A DNA stretch of 64,000 nucleotides from Cryptomeria japonica (lineage: Eukaryota > Streptophyta > Pinopsida > Cupressales > Cupressaceae): positions 144,870,476 through 144,934,475 of the forward strand of contig NC_081413.1 of NCBI RefSeq assembly GCF_030272615.1, read 5' to 3'. The notes beneath the pieces were generated by a model, which saw only the letters and a list, made by a program, of their open reading frames with translations, was not told the DNA's origin and searched no databases. The position numbers were made by a program, and so were the translations under genes. This document shows, piece after piece, positions 23,420 through 34,465 of the stretch. Each line of letters starts with the position of its first letter. Position 1 is the stretch's first letter.

Positions 23420-25040
23420 GTAACTTAAAATTGAATTAGCAAAATAAGATAATAACTCTATATGCCCTTATGATCAAACAAGAAACTCATATGTTATTTA
23501 ACCATAATAATGTTCACTCCATACATGCATAGAAAATTGAATAAAGGAGGGAAAATGGAATTTGAATTGCAAATTTGAAATTGGAATTTTGAAATTTGAA
23601 TTTAAAATTTGTAACTTGCAAAATAATTGAATAATTCAAAATTATAGGAAAAATGATTATTTAATTAAATGAACAAATTGATTGAAAGAATAAAGAGCAA
23701 TAATGCCACCTCCTAGGAAATTGAAATTTAAAATTAGGATTATGTAAAAAAATAACCCCAAAAGAGATTGAATTTTTAAAATTAGGGCCTATGGTATACC
23801 ACTTAAATTTTGAATTTAAAATGGACACAATTAGGGCAGAATATAATTAACAAAATGGACACAATTAGGGCAATGTTGAAATTGGGAAATGCTTTTTATT
23901 TTAGAGCGATCAAAATTCAACAAAATCAATCAATTTTCTAGATTTAAGCAGTTAAATACAGTCATAATAGTCTCCCAAAATTTCGGGAAAAAAGCCAGGG
24001 ACCAGATTGAAAGTGCACTCGGTCCTTCCAAAATTTTCAGAAATTTTCAAGGATGAAAGCTACGATGATTTGAGAGATAACCCCAAAAAATTGATTGATT
24101 TTATGATCTCCAGATAGGAAAAATTAAGGTTTGAATGTCGAAAATAGGACCCTATTAGGGTTTTGAAAAAGATAATAAATTGAATTGTAAATTTGAAAAA
24201 GGGCAAACCTAATGGATAGGGCCACCTTGAATAATATTTAGAAAACTAAAATTGGTTGAGGTTGATTGAAATTTGCATAAAATCCAATTAATATTTGAAA
24301 ATTAGGGTTTTAGGACCTAACCACTGAATTTTAAGATTTTGAATTTTGGGAAAAAGAGGGAAATTAAAAATTTGAATTTTAGGCAAGAAGACAAGTCTAA
24401 CAACAATGATAAATCTGAAAATTGACGTAAGATCCAAGATTTGCACAAATTCAATTTCAAATCTAGATTTCTTGTAAATTGCAAGAAAATCAAACATATA
24501 ATTTTGAATTTATTTTCGACTTTAGGATGTTTAAAATTTTATAAAATCAACAAATTTCTGGGATTTAAGTAGAAAAATATAGTCAATTTCAACTCTTGAA
24601 ATTTTGAGAAAAAAGCTAGGGACCAGGTGCAAAGTGTTCCTGGTCCAACCAACTTTTTCTGAAATTTTCAGGGATTATAGAAATTATGATTTTATTATAG
24701 AATCCAAAAAAAAGTTGATTTGGATATGTCTAGATAGATCAAATTAGCAGTCAAAGGTTGAAATAGGGGATTCTTAAAAATTAGGGTTTTACTGTTTAAC
24801 CACTTAATTTTCAGAATGAAAAGACATATTTGAATTTCAATTTTGAAATATAAATTAGATCTGAAACAAGCAACCAAAATGCTATACTTCACAAGCTTAA
24901 TTTCCTCAAAATGAAAAATTAGGGTTTTTATGCAATTAACCTCTAAATTTTGCAAATAGATCAAACTTGGAAATAAAATTTTAAAGTTCAAATTGGAATT
25001 ATTTATATCTAACATATAAGAAATCAGAATTAAGATGTAG
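23420..25040. other. AT-rich non-coding interior of El4
   Basis: Repetitive AAATTTGAAATT-type sequence with no credible reading frame. It contains two copies of a unit about 620 bases long (see the 27-base hairpins at 23999 and 24620), the second about 80% similar in places ('gatttaag.ag..aaata.agtca', 'gaaaaaagc.agggaccag'). It probably represents a long untranslated leader. Confidence 0.45.
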
Positions 25041-25429
25041 GACGTCAGGTTCACCAAAATGTAAAGTGGAAAATTGAATACTAGTGATTCCCCACCTAGG
25101 AGAGAGAAAGGAAATCACTTGGATGATTTTTACCTGGGAGATACTTTGCATTCAAAAGAGGGGTTGAATCCACTAGATCCAAATGCAAGGGAAACAAGGA
25201 TGTGAATGCCAAGTGGATTGCAAGAGTTGGAATGTAATTTACCCTCTTTTGTAAGTAGAAGAGTTGACTTGTTGACTATGCAAAAAATGAAGACAAAATG
25301 GGTGAAATAAGGAGCTACTGATTTAGGATCGTGCTATAACTTCGGATCTGTGATATTTAGACTGATATGGATTTGCCCTGTAAATTTGGAGAAAAGTCAT
25401 TTGGACCAGGTTGAAAGCGTACTTGGTCC
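23999..25429. repeat. Three copies of a 27-base hairpin (23999, 24620, 25403)
   Basis: Each copy starts GGACCA and ends GGTCC and is exactly 27 bases: 23999-24025, 24620-24646, 25403-25429. The ends are complementary (stems of 5, 8 and 6 bases) while the loops differ. The first two sit in larger repeats of about 620 bases; the third lies within the proposed El4 LTR. Confidence 0.75.
25041..25059 (-). other. El4 candidate primer-binding site
   Basis: In minus sense the LTR end TTTACA is followed by TTTTGGTGAACCTGACGTC. The core TGGTGAACC recurs at the same place in El5 (29316-29334). It is not the tRNA-Met type used by all other elements here. Confidence 0.45.
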
Positions 25430-25934
25430 TCTGAAAAATCCTCAAGTTGAAAAGGATTTTTTCATCTCTGCAAATGAAGCCTAAATCTGTGATTACAGCC
25501 ATACATTTGCAATCTACACACAAAAAAAGAAGAGAAGAAGGGTTGTGGATAGAGGTTTGCCTAAGTCAAACTCTGATTGAGGAATCAACCTTGAAAAAAA
25601 GTAATTGCAAATGTTTAAATGTAAATAATGGAAATGTATACCTTGTAGATCTGCAATTTGTTGATGATGGTTGCTTTGCTTCTTGAATGTAATCACAAAT
25701 GGTGTATGAAATGGCATGTAACATGACAAAAACCTAACACACACACATGCTTGCAAATGAATGTTGTAATGTTGCTCCAATGGATGAATGAAGAAGACAC
25801 ATAAAGAAGAGAACTTGATGGATGCTTGAAGACTTGAATGCTTGACGACAATAATGAAGACCTCCTCTTACATTTCACTTATCTAGCTTATCCATGTATA
25901 TTTTTTCTTCTGCAAATGAGAGGACTAAATCCCT

Positions 25935-25944
25935 TTTTATAAAT
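25935..25944 (-). promoter_or_regulatory. TATA box, minus strand (El4 LTR)
   Basis: In minus sense GCATTTATAAAAAGGG is a good plant TATA box. Transcription would start about 30 bases further on, near 25905, and run toward the primer site. Confidence 0.5.
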
Positions 25945-26065
25945 GCCTAGGAGAATTAATTTTCATCTCACTGAAGGCCAACATAAGAGAATTTAAGTCC
26001 CCGAGAAGTAAATTAGGTCCAAGGGTCAGATGGAACCATCTTAGGCCCACCCTAAGAGGGAGAAC

Positions 26066-26150
26066 AAGGGTGCCATGCCCCTTTCCAAGGGGGACAAGGA
26101 CACCACACACCTTCCTAGGGGGGACAGGAGTGCCACATCCTTGTCCTGCC
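26066..26150. repeat. 30-base GC-rich tandem repeat upstream of the TATA box
   Basis: Two and a half units (26066, 26096, 26126) of a 30-base motif containing 'GCCA/ACCACAC..CCTT.C.AGGGGGGAC'. Units can form CCCCTTTCC/AAGGGG-type stems. The location about 120-200 bases upstream of the minus-strand TATA box suits an LTR enhancer (inference). Confidence 0.65.
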
Positions 26151-27189
26151 CTATTTTGGGGCCCAGACAGGGTCACAAGGTGATGTAGGGGTCAAAACAA
26201 GAGAAGATTTGAAATGATGATGCAAAGAGGGGTCCCAATTAAGTAAGGGAATGCAGTCAAAATTGCAAGGGTTGCAATTTTACAATGCTACAATAGGATT
26301 CTTGGTCAGTGGGATCTTGATAAAAAATTGGATAGGATGGAAGGGCTTGGTCTTGATCTTGATTTATTTTATGACTCATTTCTTCTGATCTTGGATTATT
26401 CTCTTAACACGGGGAAGGAGTTTGGATATGCATGGAATATTTTTGGAAGGTTTTAACACTTAGGCTTGATGAGAAAGGATTTTGATTCAAACTCTTTGAA
26501 GTGGGTTTTCTTGGAAATGGAATATATGATGGCACTGGATCTTGAATTTTTGAAGCATGGAAATGAATAGCATAATGACTTGGATTAGATTGGATTTGTA
26601 CAATGGATAGCTCTTGGGAGATTGTGTTATTGGATAAAGATGGCATGGATTGGTCTTGTGTGACTATAGAGGATGATGAAATGGTGGATAGATATGGTTG
26701 ATTTTGACTTTGGTTGAAAGAGGTTTGAATGTTGGATTGACGTGATTGATATGATTGATATGTTGGGTTGAAATAACATTGAATTGACTCTAATGTTGGT
26801 TAAAGTGAAGTAGGAAAGATTTTGTTGGAGAATGAAGGATGGCATGTTTGAATGGTCTCACAAGAGAAGGAATGTTTGCATGATAATGATTCTCTTTTGA
26901 TTATCACTTCTCTCATCATTTTTTCTAACAAATCCCTATGGTTGTTAGGACTAGTCATGTATCTCATTTGTTGTTGCAAAGTCTTGATTTGTTGAGCCAA
27001 ATGGATGATGGTGAAATACGAATGGATGGGATGAATTCCTCACCTTACCTACAAAATGCATAATGTCATTCCATGATGTTTGCTTGATTGGTTTGGACCT
27101 AAGATCATAACATGTAAGATGGTTTCTCCATTTCTAGAATTTTGCAATGTTTGATTGATTTGTTGATCTTGACAAGATTGTTTGCTGTA

Positions 27190-27325
27190 GGGTTTTGATC
27201 TTGTTGATATTGAAACTTGACTTTGTTGAGGGGTTTGATCTTGTTGATGTTGAAACTTGACTTTGTTGAGGGGTTTGATCTTGTTGATGTTAAAACTTGA
27301 CTTTGTTGAGGGGTTTGATTTTGCT
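27190..27325. repeat. 40-base minisatellite, about 3.5 units
   Basis: The 40-base unit 'gaggggtttgatcttgttga' + 'tgttgaaacttgactttgtt' is repeated with few changes. It explains the repetitive Q/N/K-rich minus-strand frame here. Confidence 0.9.
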
Positions 27326-28789
27326 GATGTTGATGTTGCAAAGACACATTAGCAAGCAAAGAAAAAAATCTAAACTAAACAAAGAGAGCATTTATTTAAA
27401 GGACTTTTTCAAATCCTCATGAATGTTGAGATCTTTTTCAAGACCCCAATTTATTTTTGATAGTATTTTGGCAATTCGATAACACATCAAGAAGACTCTC
27501 CTAAGGTCAAAAGATCACAAGTATTATCACAACCCACATATTGATACTTCGTCAGCTCAAACAACCCTTTCACACCCTAGGGTTTGCCCTTTTTTTTGCC
27601 TTTTCCCCAAAATTAGACCAAACAAGATCGCTCCTCAATTGGCTTGTTATCTTGGGAGATATATGGCAAGTGTCTTGGGGGAAGATTCTTCCCCACCCTT
27701 GCATTGTGATAATAAAAGTGTCTGGTTACTGACTTAGTTGGGCTTCTAATTTCTAAGGTGTTTAGAAAGGGTTTCGTTCGAGTGGTCACAATCAACAACA
27801 TTTTACACTCCATTAAGGGAGGTCTCCTAGCCTGTAGAGGTTACACTCTATAGATTTGAACGTACCGTATAGGCATTGAGGGAGGCATAACACTGTTGTG
27901 ACAAAATGTAACACTTGTCGCATATGATTTTCATCACATATGCAATTTTTTATAGTGGCTTGAATTGCTTGTCTTTAGCCGTTGCCACTTAGGTTGTTCC
28001 CTTGTCATCGGCCTTAATCGCTCCCTAAGGGCAACTCGGGAGGGCAGGCCTTCTAAAAGTTTTAATGCATGAAATTGAAAGAAAGCATAAAAGAGATGGT
28101 TCTAGATTTTTGATCACCCATTGAAGAGGAGAGAATATACCTATCACCTCACAAACACAAAGAACAACAATTCTTTTTAAATTTCATCACAAAATTTCCT
28201 AACTATTGTAGATAATGCTCCAAAATACATGGTGTTAATTTTAGCCAATATTGCAATGGTGAGATTTGTGTTGTTATTTTTTAAAAGCACCAAAATGAAA
28301 TGTTTGTCTAAACTACCCCTGCAAAGAAATCAAACAATGTTAGCACATGGTGGGCTCTCTAGCCTAATTTTTCCTCTCGATTATAAATTTGGATTCTTTG
28401 TTTGTGGATATAGAACTCTTTAATGATAGAGAATGAAGAAAAATGAGAACACTAATTGATCAGAAAGAAATTTTAAAAATATCAAAAATATAATTTTTGG
28501 TATTGTCTACATGTTAGTAAATTGCATTTTTTGAGGTCTTAGGAGCATTTTTAGCCCTCAAACTTTGAATGGTCGTTTATGAACGTTGGCATGTCCAAAA
28601 TGGATTTGAACTAGAGCTCTTGGAGATCTTTCCAATGGTGTAAGTAGTTTATAGTTTTGAGTTCGGAGTGAAAAGTTATGACTTTTAAAAGTTGGATATA
28701 GATTTAACCTCTCCGTTTTTAGAAACATAGGCAATTACTGACAGCAAACATAGAGAAACTGAAACAAAAGCATTATACCCTATTCCTAC

Positions 28790-29265
28790 AAATGCGAATT
28801 ACTACCTAATCAATTGTGAACTGATAATATTAATTGCGAACCACTAACTAATCAATTGTGAATTTATGTTATCACAATTGCGAATTTCTGATAGAGCAAT
28901 TGTGCATTAGTTAAGCTAAAAAATAAAAAAATTATATAGAAGAAAATGATAAAAGAGAGAAGTTTTCATTTTATTTGATATTATTTATCCTCCTCTTGAC
29001 ACCTAGAATCTTGAAAATTACCCTTCCTGCCATTGGATTAGAGACATTTTATGCAAAATTTGAAATTTTCCAGAATCAAGAAAAATTGATGGGTTAATCT
29101 TGCAAATGAAAATTAACTAAAAATGACAAATAAAATTCTAATTCTGGGCTAACTATGCAATTGTGCATCAGAATGTGATCAATTGAGAACCAGGGTGGTA
29201 GCAATTATGCATCAAAATGTGCAATTGTAGATTTTTGTGTAGTCAATTGTGCACCAAAATTCTTG
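28790..29265. repeat. Degenerate CAATTGTG(A/C)A repeat cluster
   Basis: About ten copies of a 'CAATTGTGAA / CAATTGCGAA / CAATTGTGCA' motif spaced roughly 25-40 bases apart within the El5 leader. Each contains the palindrome CAATTG. It is most simply a decayed tandem repeat of about 28 bases. Confidence 0.6.
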
Positions 29266-29315
29266 TACAACCTTGCAAACCAGAAAAAAAAAAAAGTCAG
29301 ATCACAAAACATGTT

Positions 29316-29334
29316 TCATGTTGGGTTCACCAAA
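29316..29334 (-). other. El5 candidate primer-binding site
   Basis: In minus sense AATACA, then TTTGGTGAACCCAACATG. It shares the TGGTGAACC core and position with the El4 site. Confidence 0.45.
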
Positions 29335-29620
29335 TGTATTTAGGGGTAAATTAAACATAAATAATATAATCAGATTATCAGAGCGAATCACCACTCTAAC
29401 CTAATTAAATTACTCCTAAATGACAATAGAAATGATATCAAATCAATTGAATACACAAGAAATAACATAAAACTCCCTCAATTGATATGAAAATAATTCC
29501 ATTTCTCTTCTCCAATTCATGTGGTAGGTGGCTCTCAGGTATTGCACTGAGATTCTTGCATATGATTAACAAAAATATTTTGAAGACTGTGATTCTAGCT
29601 TGATTTGAGAAAATGATGTT

Positions 29621-29630
29621 GTATTTATAG
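29621..29630 (-). promoter_or_regulatory. TATA box, minus strand (El5 LTR)
   Basis: CTATAAATAC in minus sense is a near-consensus plant TATA box, 290 bases before the proposed LTR end, giving a plausible R-U5 length. Confidence 0.6.
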
Positions 29631-29649
29631 ATTTTCAACATAGATGGGG

Positions 29650-29910
29650 TGAGAAAATGAACTCAAGTGTTGATTGATAGTCAACTAAAATTGATTGATC
29701 AATTAATAGAGTTGATTGATTTTTTAACTAAGATTGATTGATTTGTTAACTTATTTGATTAAGTAGTCAACTAGATAGATTGGATAGTGAACTGAATAGA
29801 TTAATCAGTTGACTGAATTTATAGATTAGATAAGTGGATTGATTGATCAGTCAGAAAAGGTGATTGAGGAGTTAACTGAGCTAACTAATTAGTTAACTGA
29901 TTTGATCAAT
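29650..29910. repeat. Degenerate TTGATTGA/TCAACTGA tandem repeats upstream of the TATA box
   Basis: Many copies of short units around 'ttgattgatcagtcaactga', spaced about 20-30 bases. They sit directly upstream of the minus-strand TATA box, as in El4, and are consistent with a U3 enhancer repeat. Confidence 0.6.
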
Positions 29911-30472
29911 GAGTTATGATTTCAACATGTGTTGTAGGATTTTGAAGTTGAATTTGATTTTCATTTTCAATTTGGATTTGAGTTAAGACTTTTGAATGCT
30001 GAAATGCACATGAAATTAATTGAAATTCAGATTTTGTGAAATGTGAATTTGAGAGAAATGAAATTAGATGAAATTGATTAAAATCCAAATTTGGGAAATT
30101 GTGAATTTGATAGAAATGAAATTAGATACAATAATTTGAAATTTGAATTTGGGGAATTGGTGGAATCAATTAACTAATTTAAATAAAATTATTTAAACAT
30201 TAGAAATGGAGTTAATTAAATAATAGAGATTATTTAACTAAGGGAATTAATCATAATTAATTAAATAAATAATATTTAATTAATATTTGAGAAAGGAGTT
30301 AACTGATTAATTAATTAATTAAGGAATGGAATTGAATAATTAGAAATGTTGAATGTGATGATTGAGTCAGTTTAGAAGAATAATTAGCTTAATTAAATAA
30401 TAAAAGAATTACTTAATTAATTAGGATGAATAATTAATGCATGATGAAAAAGATATGTTTTTAGTGTCTACA

Positions 30473-32100
30473 TGCCTAACTTCTACTGAAGATACTCAAA
30501 ACTATCTTTACACACTGCCTTAGTGAAGATATCTACAATTTGCTCTTTTGTAGGTACATTCTCAAGCTTTACTTCGTTATCCAACACCTTTTCCCTCAAG
30601 AAGTGATACCGAATGGATATATGCTTTGTTCTAGAATGCTGTATCAGATTCTTAAAAATGTTTATTGCACTAGTGTTATCACACATAATAGAGTTAGGTT
30701 CATTTAACATTAAACCAATATACTTCAAAGTCTACTTCATCTATAGAATTTGTGTGCAATAGATGTTGCAATATATTTTGTTTCAGTTGTAGATAAAGAG
30801 ACATAACCCTACTTCTTACTTGACCAAGCAACTTACCAAGAGCCAAGAAGGAATGCACCACTTGTAATTTTTCTATCATCAACACTTCCTACCTAATCTA
30901 CATTAGTATAAGTTGTTAGAGTAAAGTCTATGTTTCTGGGATAACACAAGCCAAACTCTTCTATTCCTTTTAGATATCTAAAAATTCTTTTTACTACCAC
31001 AACATGTGATTCCTTCAGTTCTTGCTGAAATCCAGCCACCAAACAAACTGCATACATGATATCTAGTCTGGTAGTAGTCAAATATAATAGTCCTCCAATC
31101 ATTGATCTATATTGACTTGCATCTACTTTAGGGGATTTATCATCTTTTGTCAATTTGCATCCAGTGGTCATAGGCGTACACATCAGCTTGGAATTCTCCA
31201 ACCCAATTTTTTTCAAGAATTCCTTAATGATTTAGATTGAGAAATGAAAATTCCTTTATCATTCTCATTTACTTACAAACCAAGAAAGAAATTTAACTCA
31301 CCAATAATAGACATCTCAAATTCCTTCTGCATCTCATTAGCAAATTTTTTGCACATACCTTTGTTTCCTCTAAAAATTATGTCATCAACATACACTACAA
31401 CAATTAAGATTTTACTTGAATTAGTTTTGAAATATAAATTGTTGTCAGTTTAATCCTTCTAAACACCTTGATCATTCAAGTACTTATCTAACCTTCCATA
31501 CCAAGCTCTAGGGGCTTGTTTCAATCCATATAGGGCCTTCTTCAATCTGCAAACAATGTTTGGATAATCTTTCAACGTAAATCCTTCTAGTTGTTTAATG
31601 TAAACTTCTTATTTCAATTCTCCATTCAAAAATGTTGATTTCACATCCATCTGATAAACCTTGAAATCCTTAAAAGATGCAAAAGCAAGAAGCATCCTGA
31701 TTGCCTCCATCCAAGAAACCAGGGCATATATCTCCTCAAAGTCAATTCCTCTAATTTGAGTGTAACCTTTATAGACCAACCTTGCTTTATTTCTCACAAC
31801 CTCTCCATCTTCATCTAGCTTTTTTTGAAATACCCATTTTGTTCCAATCACCTTCTTATTTGTCAGCCTATGAACTAATTGCCATGTCTGATTCTTCTTA
31901 AACTGATCCAACTCTTCTTTTATTACTTTCATCCAATTTTGATCATTGCAAGCTTCTTCTACTATTTTTGGTTCAATTTCTAAAAGTGAACATAACAAGA
32001 CTGGTTCTTGAGATGCTTTGATTCTTGTGATGATTCCTTTATTCTTATCTCCAATAATTTGATCCACTAAATGATTCTTCAAAACCTATTTTGGGGTCTT
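30473..32100 (-). pseudogene. pol: El6 reverse transcriptase and RNase H, broken
   Basis: RT spans about 32082-31240: '[24 protein letters not shown]' region, [12 protein letters not shown], and an intact Y-V-D-D catalytic box near 31390. RNase H pieces lie at 31216-30893 (R-S-M-I-G-G-L-L-Y-L, R-Y-L-K-G) and 30728-30483 (C-D-N-T-S-A-I, R-Y-H-F-L-R-E-K-V, I-F-T-K-A). The frame is broken by stops near 31234 and 30890 and by frame changes. The last residues E-Y-L-Q are followed directly by the El5 junction. Confidence 0.88.
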
Positions 32101-32281
32101 AGATGTAGATGTCAGAGCTTCCTAAGCTTCATTTTCTTCTTCTCCTTCTTTAATTTTCTCTTCCATTTTTTGTTAGCCAATTCATCATTCATATCCTGCC
32201 AATTTGTCTCTCTTTAGAAGTATCTTCATCAACTTTCACATTTACACTTTCAACAATCTTATTCAGCCTTTTATTGTAACA

Positions 32282-33510
32282 TCAGTATGCCTCGATCCTT
32301 GTATTATATCCTAGGAATATGCCTTCATCTGCTCTTCTGTTAAAATTTCTAAGATAATCTTCATCTCTTTGGATATAGCACTTGCTTCCAAATACTTTGA
32401 AATATTTCACTGTCAGAGTTCTACCATGCCATAGCTCATGAGATGTCTTCCTGTGTTTTTTCTGGTATAAAATTCTATTAAGAGTGTAGACTGCAGTATG
32501 AATTGCTTCTCTCCAATAGACTTCCAGGAGTTCTACTCCTTTGATCATTATCTTGCCTACCTCGTGAATAGTTCGGTTCATTCCTTCCACTACAACATTC
32601 TATTGAGGTGTTCTAGGGTAGATAATTGTCTTCTAATACCTCATTTCTCACAAACATTGTTAAACTTGCTAGAAGTAAATTATCCTCTTCTGTACTTAAT
32701 CTTTCTATCAACTTCATTTTCAACTTTAGACTTAAATATCTTGAATTTATCTAATGATTCTGACTCCTCTCTAAAAAATGCAACCCATGACATTCTTGAA
32801 TAATCATCAATCAACAACATAAAATACTTCTCATCTTGTATACTTGTTTTGGTTAGACCGCATAGGTATGTGGGCACTAAATCCAACAATTTGGTGGATG
32901 AACGCTCCTTTCCTTTGTATGTTCCTTTCGTCTTCTTTCCAGCTTGACATTCTCTACAAATGTTGTTATTTGGTTTGGTCAAACTCAGTAAATATCTCAC
33001 TGCACTTGATGAGCTAATCTTCACCAAGTTGTCAAATTGATATGACACATATGTCGCTTCCAGAGCCACCTATCATTGATATGAGATAATAAACATTGTT
33101 TCATAGCTCCTTCTAGTAGATAAATATTTCAACCAGTAGTTTTCCTTGCTGCAATAATAAGTCTAGATCCTTTCTGGATCTCACAACTGTCATCCTAAAA
33201 GACAATATTGTAACCATTTTCACACATCTATCTAACACTCAAAATATTATTATGAAAACCTTTCACATAAAAAACATAGTAAACATTATGTTTCCATCAA
33301 ACAAAATAGAGCCAATTCCCACAATTTGTACTTTATGATAATCTTTGAACCTAACAGAACCACCATCATATTTTTCAACTTTTACAAAATTACTTTTGTC
33401 ATGAGTCATATGATTTGAACATCCACTATCAATTAGCCATTCATTTCTATCTCTTCTAACATGTAAATCAGTAGCAATAATTTTAGGAATATCTACCAAA
33501 AACAAACAGT
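32282..33510 (-). pseudogene. pol: El6 protease and integrase, broken
   Basis: The protease motif L-I-D-S-G-C-S-N-H-M is intact near 33430 (frame 33505-33263). The integrase core is in 33069-32680, but the first catalytic motif reads V-P-T-Y-L-C-G instead of H-T-D-L-C-G, so Asp has become Tyr. The motif before the catalytic Glu reads R-T-P-Q-stop-N-V-V-V-E-G (TAG at 32602-32600). The integrase C-terminal region follows at 32590-32282 ('GSKCYIQRDEDYLRNFN', 'ADEGIFLGYNT'). Confidence 0.88.
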
Positions 33511-33599
33511 CACCATCTTCATAATATGATTCATCATCTAAAATACCAGCATCATCTTTGACATAATAGGCTCTCTTATTAAATTTTCCCTTACCATCT

Positions 33600-34440
33600 T
33601 TAGATTTCTATATTGAACCTCTTTCTAGACACCTAGTAGCAATATGACCAATTTTTCCATGTCTAAAGCATTTAAGGAGTAACATAGCTTTGCATTTAAT
33701 GATGCCTTTCTTGAGTCTTCTTAAAGAGTTTGCTTCCATCTCATCTAAAATTTCATCTTCCACATCTTCCTCAGAGGCTTTAAAGGAAAATTTAGTCTTA
33801 GCTTTGTCTTTTCAAAACTTCCTTATCTCAAATGCTAATAAAGTACCAAAAAGACTCTCTTTGGTGAAATTATTCGGATCATAGGTTTCTTCAATAGTTG
33901 AGATCTTGTCACTGTAGCTTTTTGGTAGGGACATTAGAATATTCTCAATTATGTCTTCATCTATCAAGGTGCCACCAAGTTCTCCAATTTCATTTACCAC
34001 ACTATCAACCTTCTAAAGATAGCTAGTTATGTCCTCTCCTTCTTCCATTTTCAAATTCTCATATCTGCGCTTAGCTGTTAGCTTCTTTGATAATTTAACT
34101 CTTTCATTTCCTTCATATATATCTCTCAACTTTTCACAAACCTCATAAGCAGTATTCAATGAGATAACCATTGTCAATTCAGTATTTGATAAAGCACTAA
34201 AGATTGCATACCTTATCTTTTCATTCTCTTCATAATCTTGAATCTCATTTGGAGTGGTATGATCATTTCTCAATTGAACATACTTAGTCTCCATTGCTTT
34301 CCAAGTGTTGCATCCCATAGATATCAGGTAGCCTCTCATTTTCACTTTTCAAAAGCTATAGTCGGATCCTTCAAAAATGGGAATAGTCAATTTATATGCC
34401 ATCAGATCGAGATCTACCTCAAGCAGTTAAGCTCTTCTCC
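33600..34440 (-). pseudogene. gag: El6 gag, broken
   Basis: Pieces 34345-34013 and 34000-33812 carry typical UBN2 gag blocks: 'Y-L-I-S-M-G', 'W-K-A-M-E-T-K-Y', 'E-K-L-R-D-I-Y-E-G-N-E-R-V-K', 'M-S-L-P-K-S-Y'. A zinc-knuckle-like C-F-R-H-G-K-I-G-H-I-A-T-R stretch lies near 33640-33670. Gag begins near 34400, just after the primer site. Confidence 0.83.
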
Positions 34441-34451
34441 AAGGAACCAAA

Positions 34452-34465
34452 GCTCTGATACCAAT
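34452..34465 (-). other. El6 primer-binding site
   Basis: ATTGGTATCAGAGC in element sense, directly after the LTR end ...TTAACA. It is a perfect plant copia tRNA-iMet site. Confidence 0.92.

Larger units (their letters stand above)
22160..28511 (-). mobile_element. El4: probable unclassified LTR element, 5' LTR and leader/gag part
   Basis: Inferred element. In minus sense an LTR would start TGTAGACA at 28511 and end ...TTTACA at 25060, directly followed by TTTTGGTGAACC (primer-site-like) and about 2.9 kb of interior that ends in a gag-like zinc-knuckle remnant near 22340. Support comes from a TATA box on the right strand, upstream tandem repeats, and the matching architecture of El5. The left limit near 22160 and the existence of a second LTR are not established. 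It could be a member of the Ty3 Tat/Athila group or a non-autonomous derivative. Confidence 0.45.
25060..28511 (-). repeat. El4 candidate 5' LTR
   Basis: On the plus strand it runs from TGTAAAGTGG to ...TTGTCTACA, so in element sense it starts TGTAGACA as El5's LTR does. It contains a TATA box (25935-25944), a 30-base tandem repeat upstream of it, and a 40-base minisatellite. No partner copy is in the window, so the right end is inferred only from the shared terminal octamer. No credible gene lies within it; a Gln-rich frame at 27105-27359 is produced by the minisatellite. Confidence 0.4.
28512..30472 (-). mobile_element. El5: probable unclassified LTR element, 5' LTR and leader part
   Basis: In minus sense: LTR 30472-29335 (TGTAGACACT...CTAAATACA), primer-site-like TTTGGTGAACC, then about 820 bases of non-coding leader ending where the El4 candidate LTR begins. 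It abuts the RNase H end of El6 at 30473, which suggests that El5 inserted into El6's 3' end and El4 into El5. The rest of El5 would lie left of El4 and is not recognisable. Confidence 0.45.
29335..30472 (-). repeat. El5 candidate 5' LTR (1138 bases)
   Basis: On the plus strand TGTATTTAGGGG to ...GTGTCTACA. It holds a strong minus-strand TATA box, U3-like tandem repeats and an AT-rich remainder. No second LTR copy is in the window. The right end coincides with the point where El6 RNase H homology begins (30473). Confidence 0.5.

Noticed and set aside
25937-26176. 80-codon minus-strand frame with Gly/Pro repeats
   Set aside because: Spans the 30-base tandem repeat upstream of a TATA box; the periodicity is that of the DNA repeat.
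27190-27325. CRISPR-like direct repeats
   Set aside because: Units are contiguous with no unique spacers; the genome is a plant's.
27105-27359. Gln/Asn-rich repeat protein frame
   Set aside because: Produced by a 40-base minisatellite; no start context or homologous extension.
28504-28511. TGTCTACA as the left LTR end of El5
   Set aside because: No polypurine tract follows it as a 3' LTR of a minus-strand element would need; it fits better as the outer end of El4's LTR.
22000-30400. Host gene with introns in the low-annotation region
   Set aside because: I looked for consistent coding segments with splice-like borders on both strands; only a gag-like trace and repeats were seen. No tRNA or rRNA gene was recognised either.
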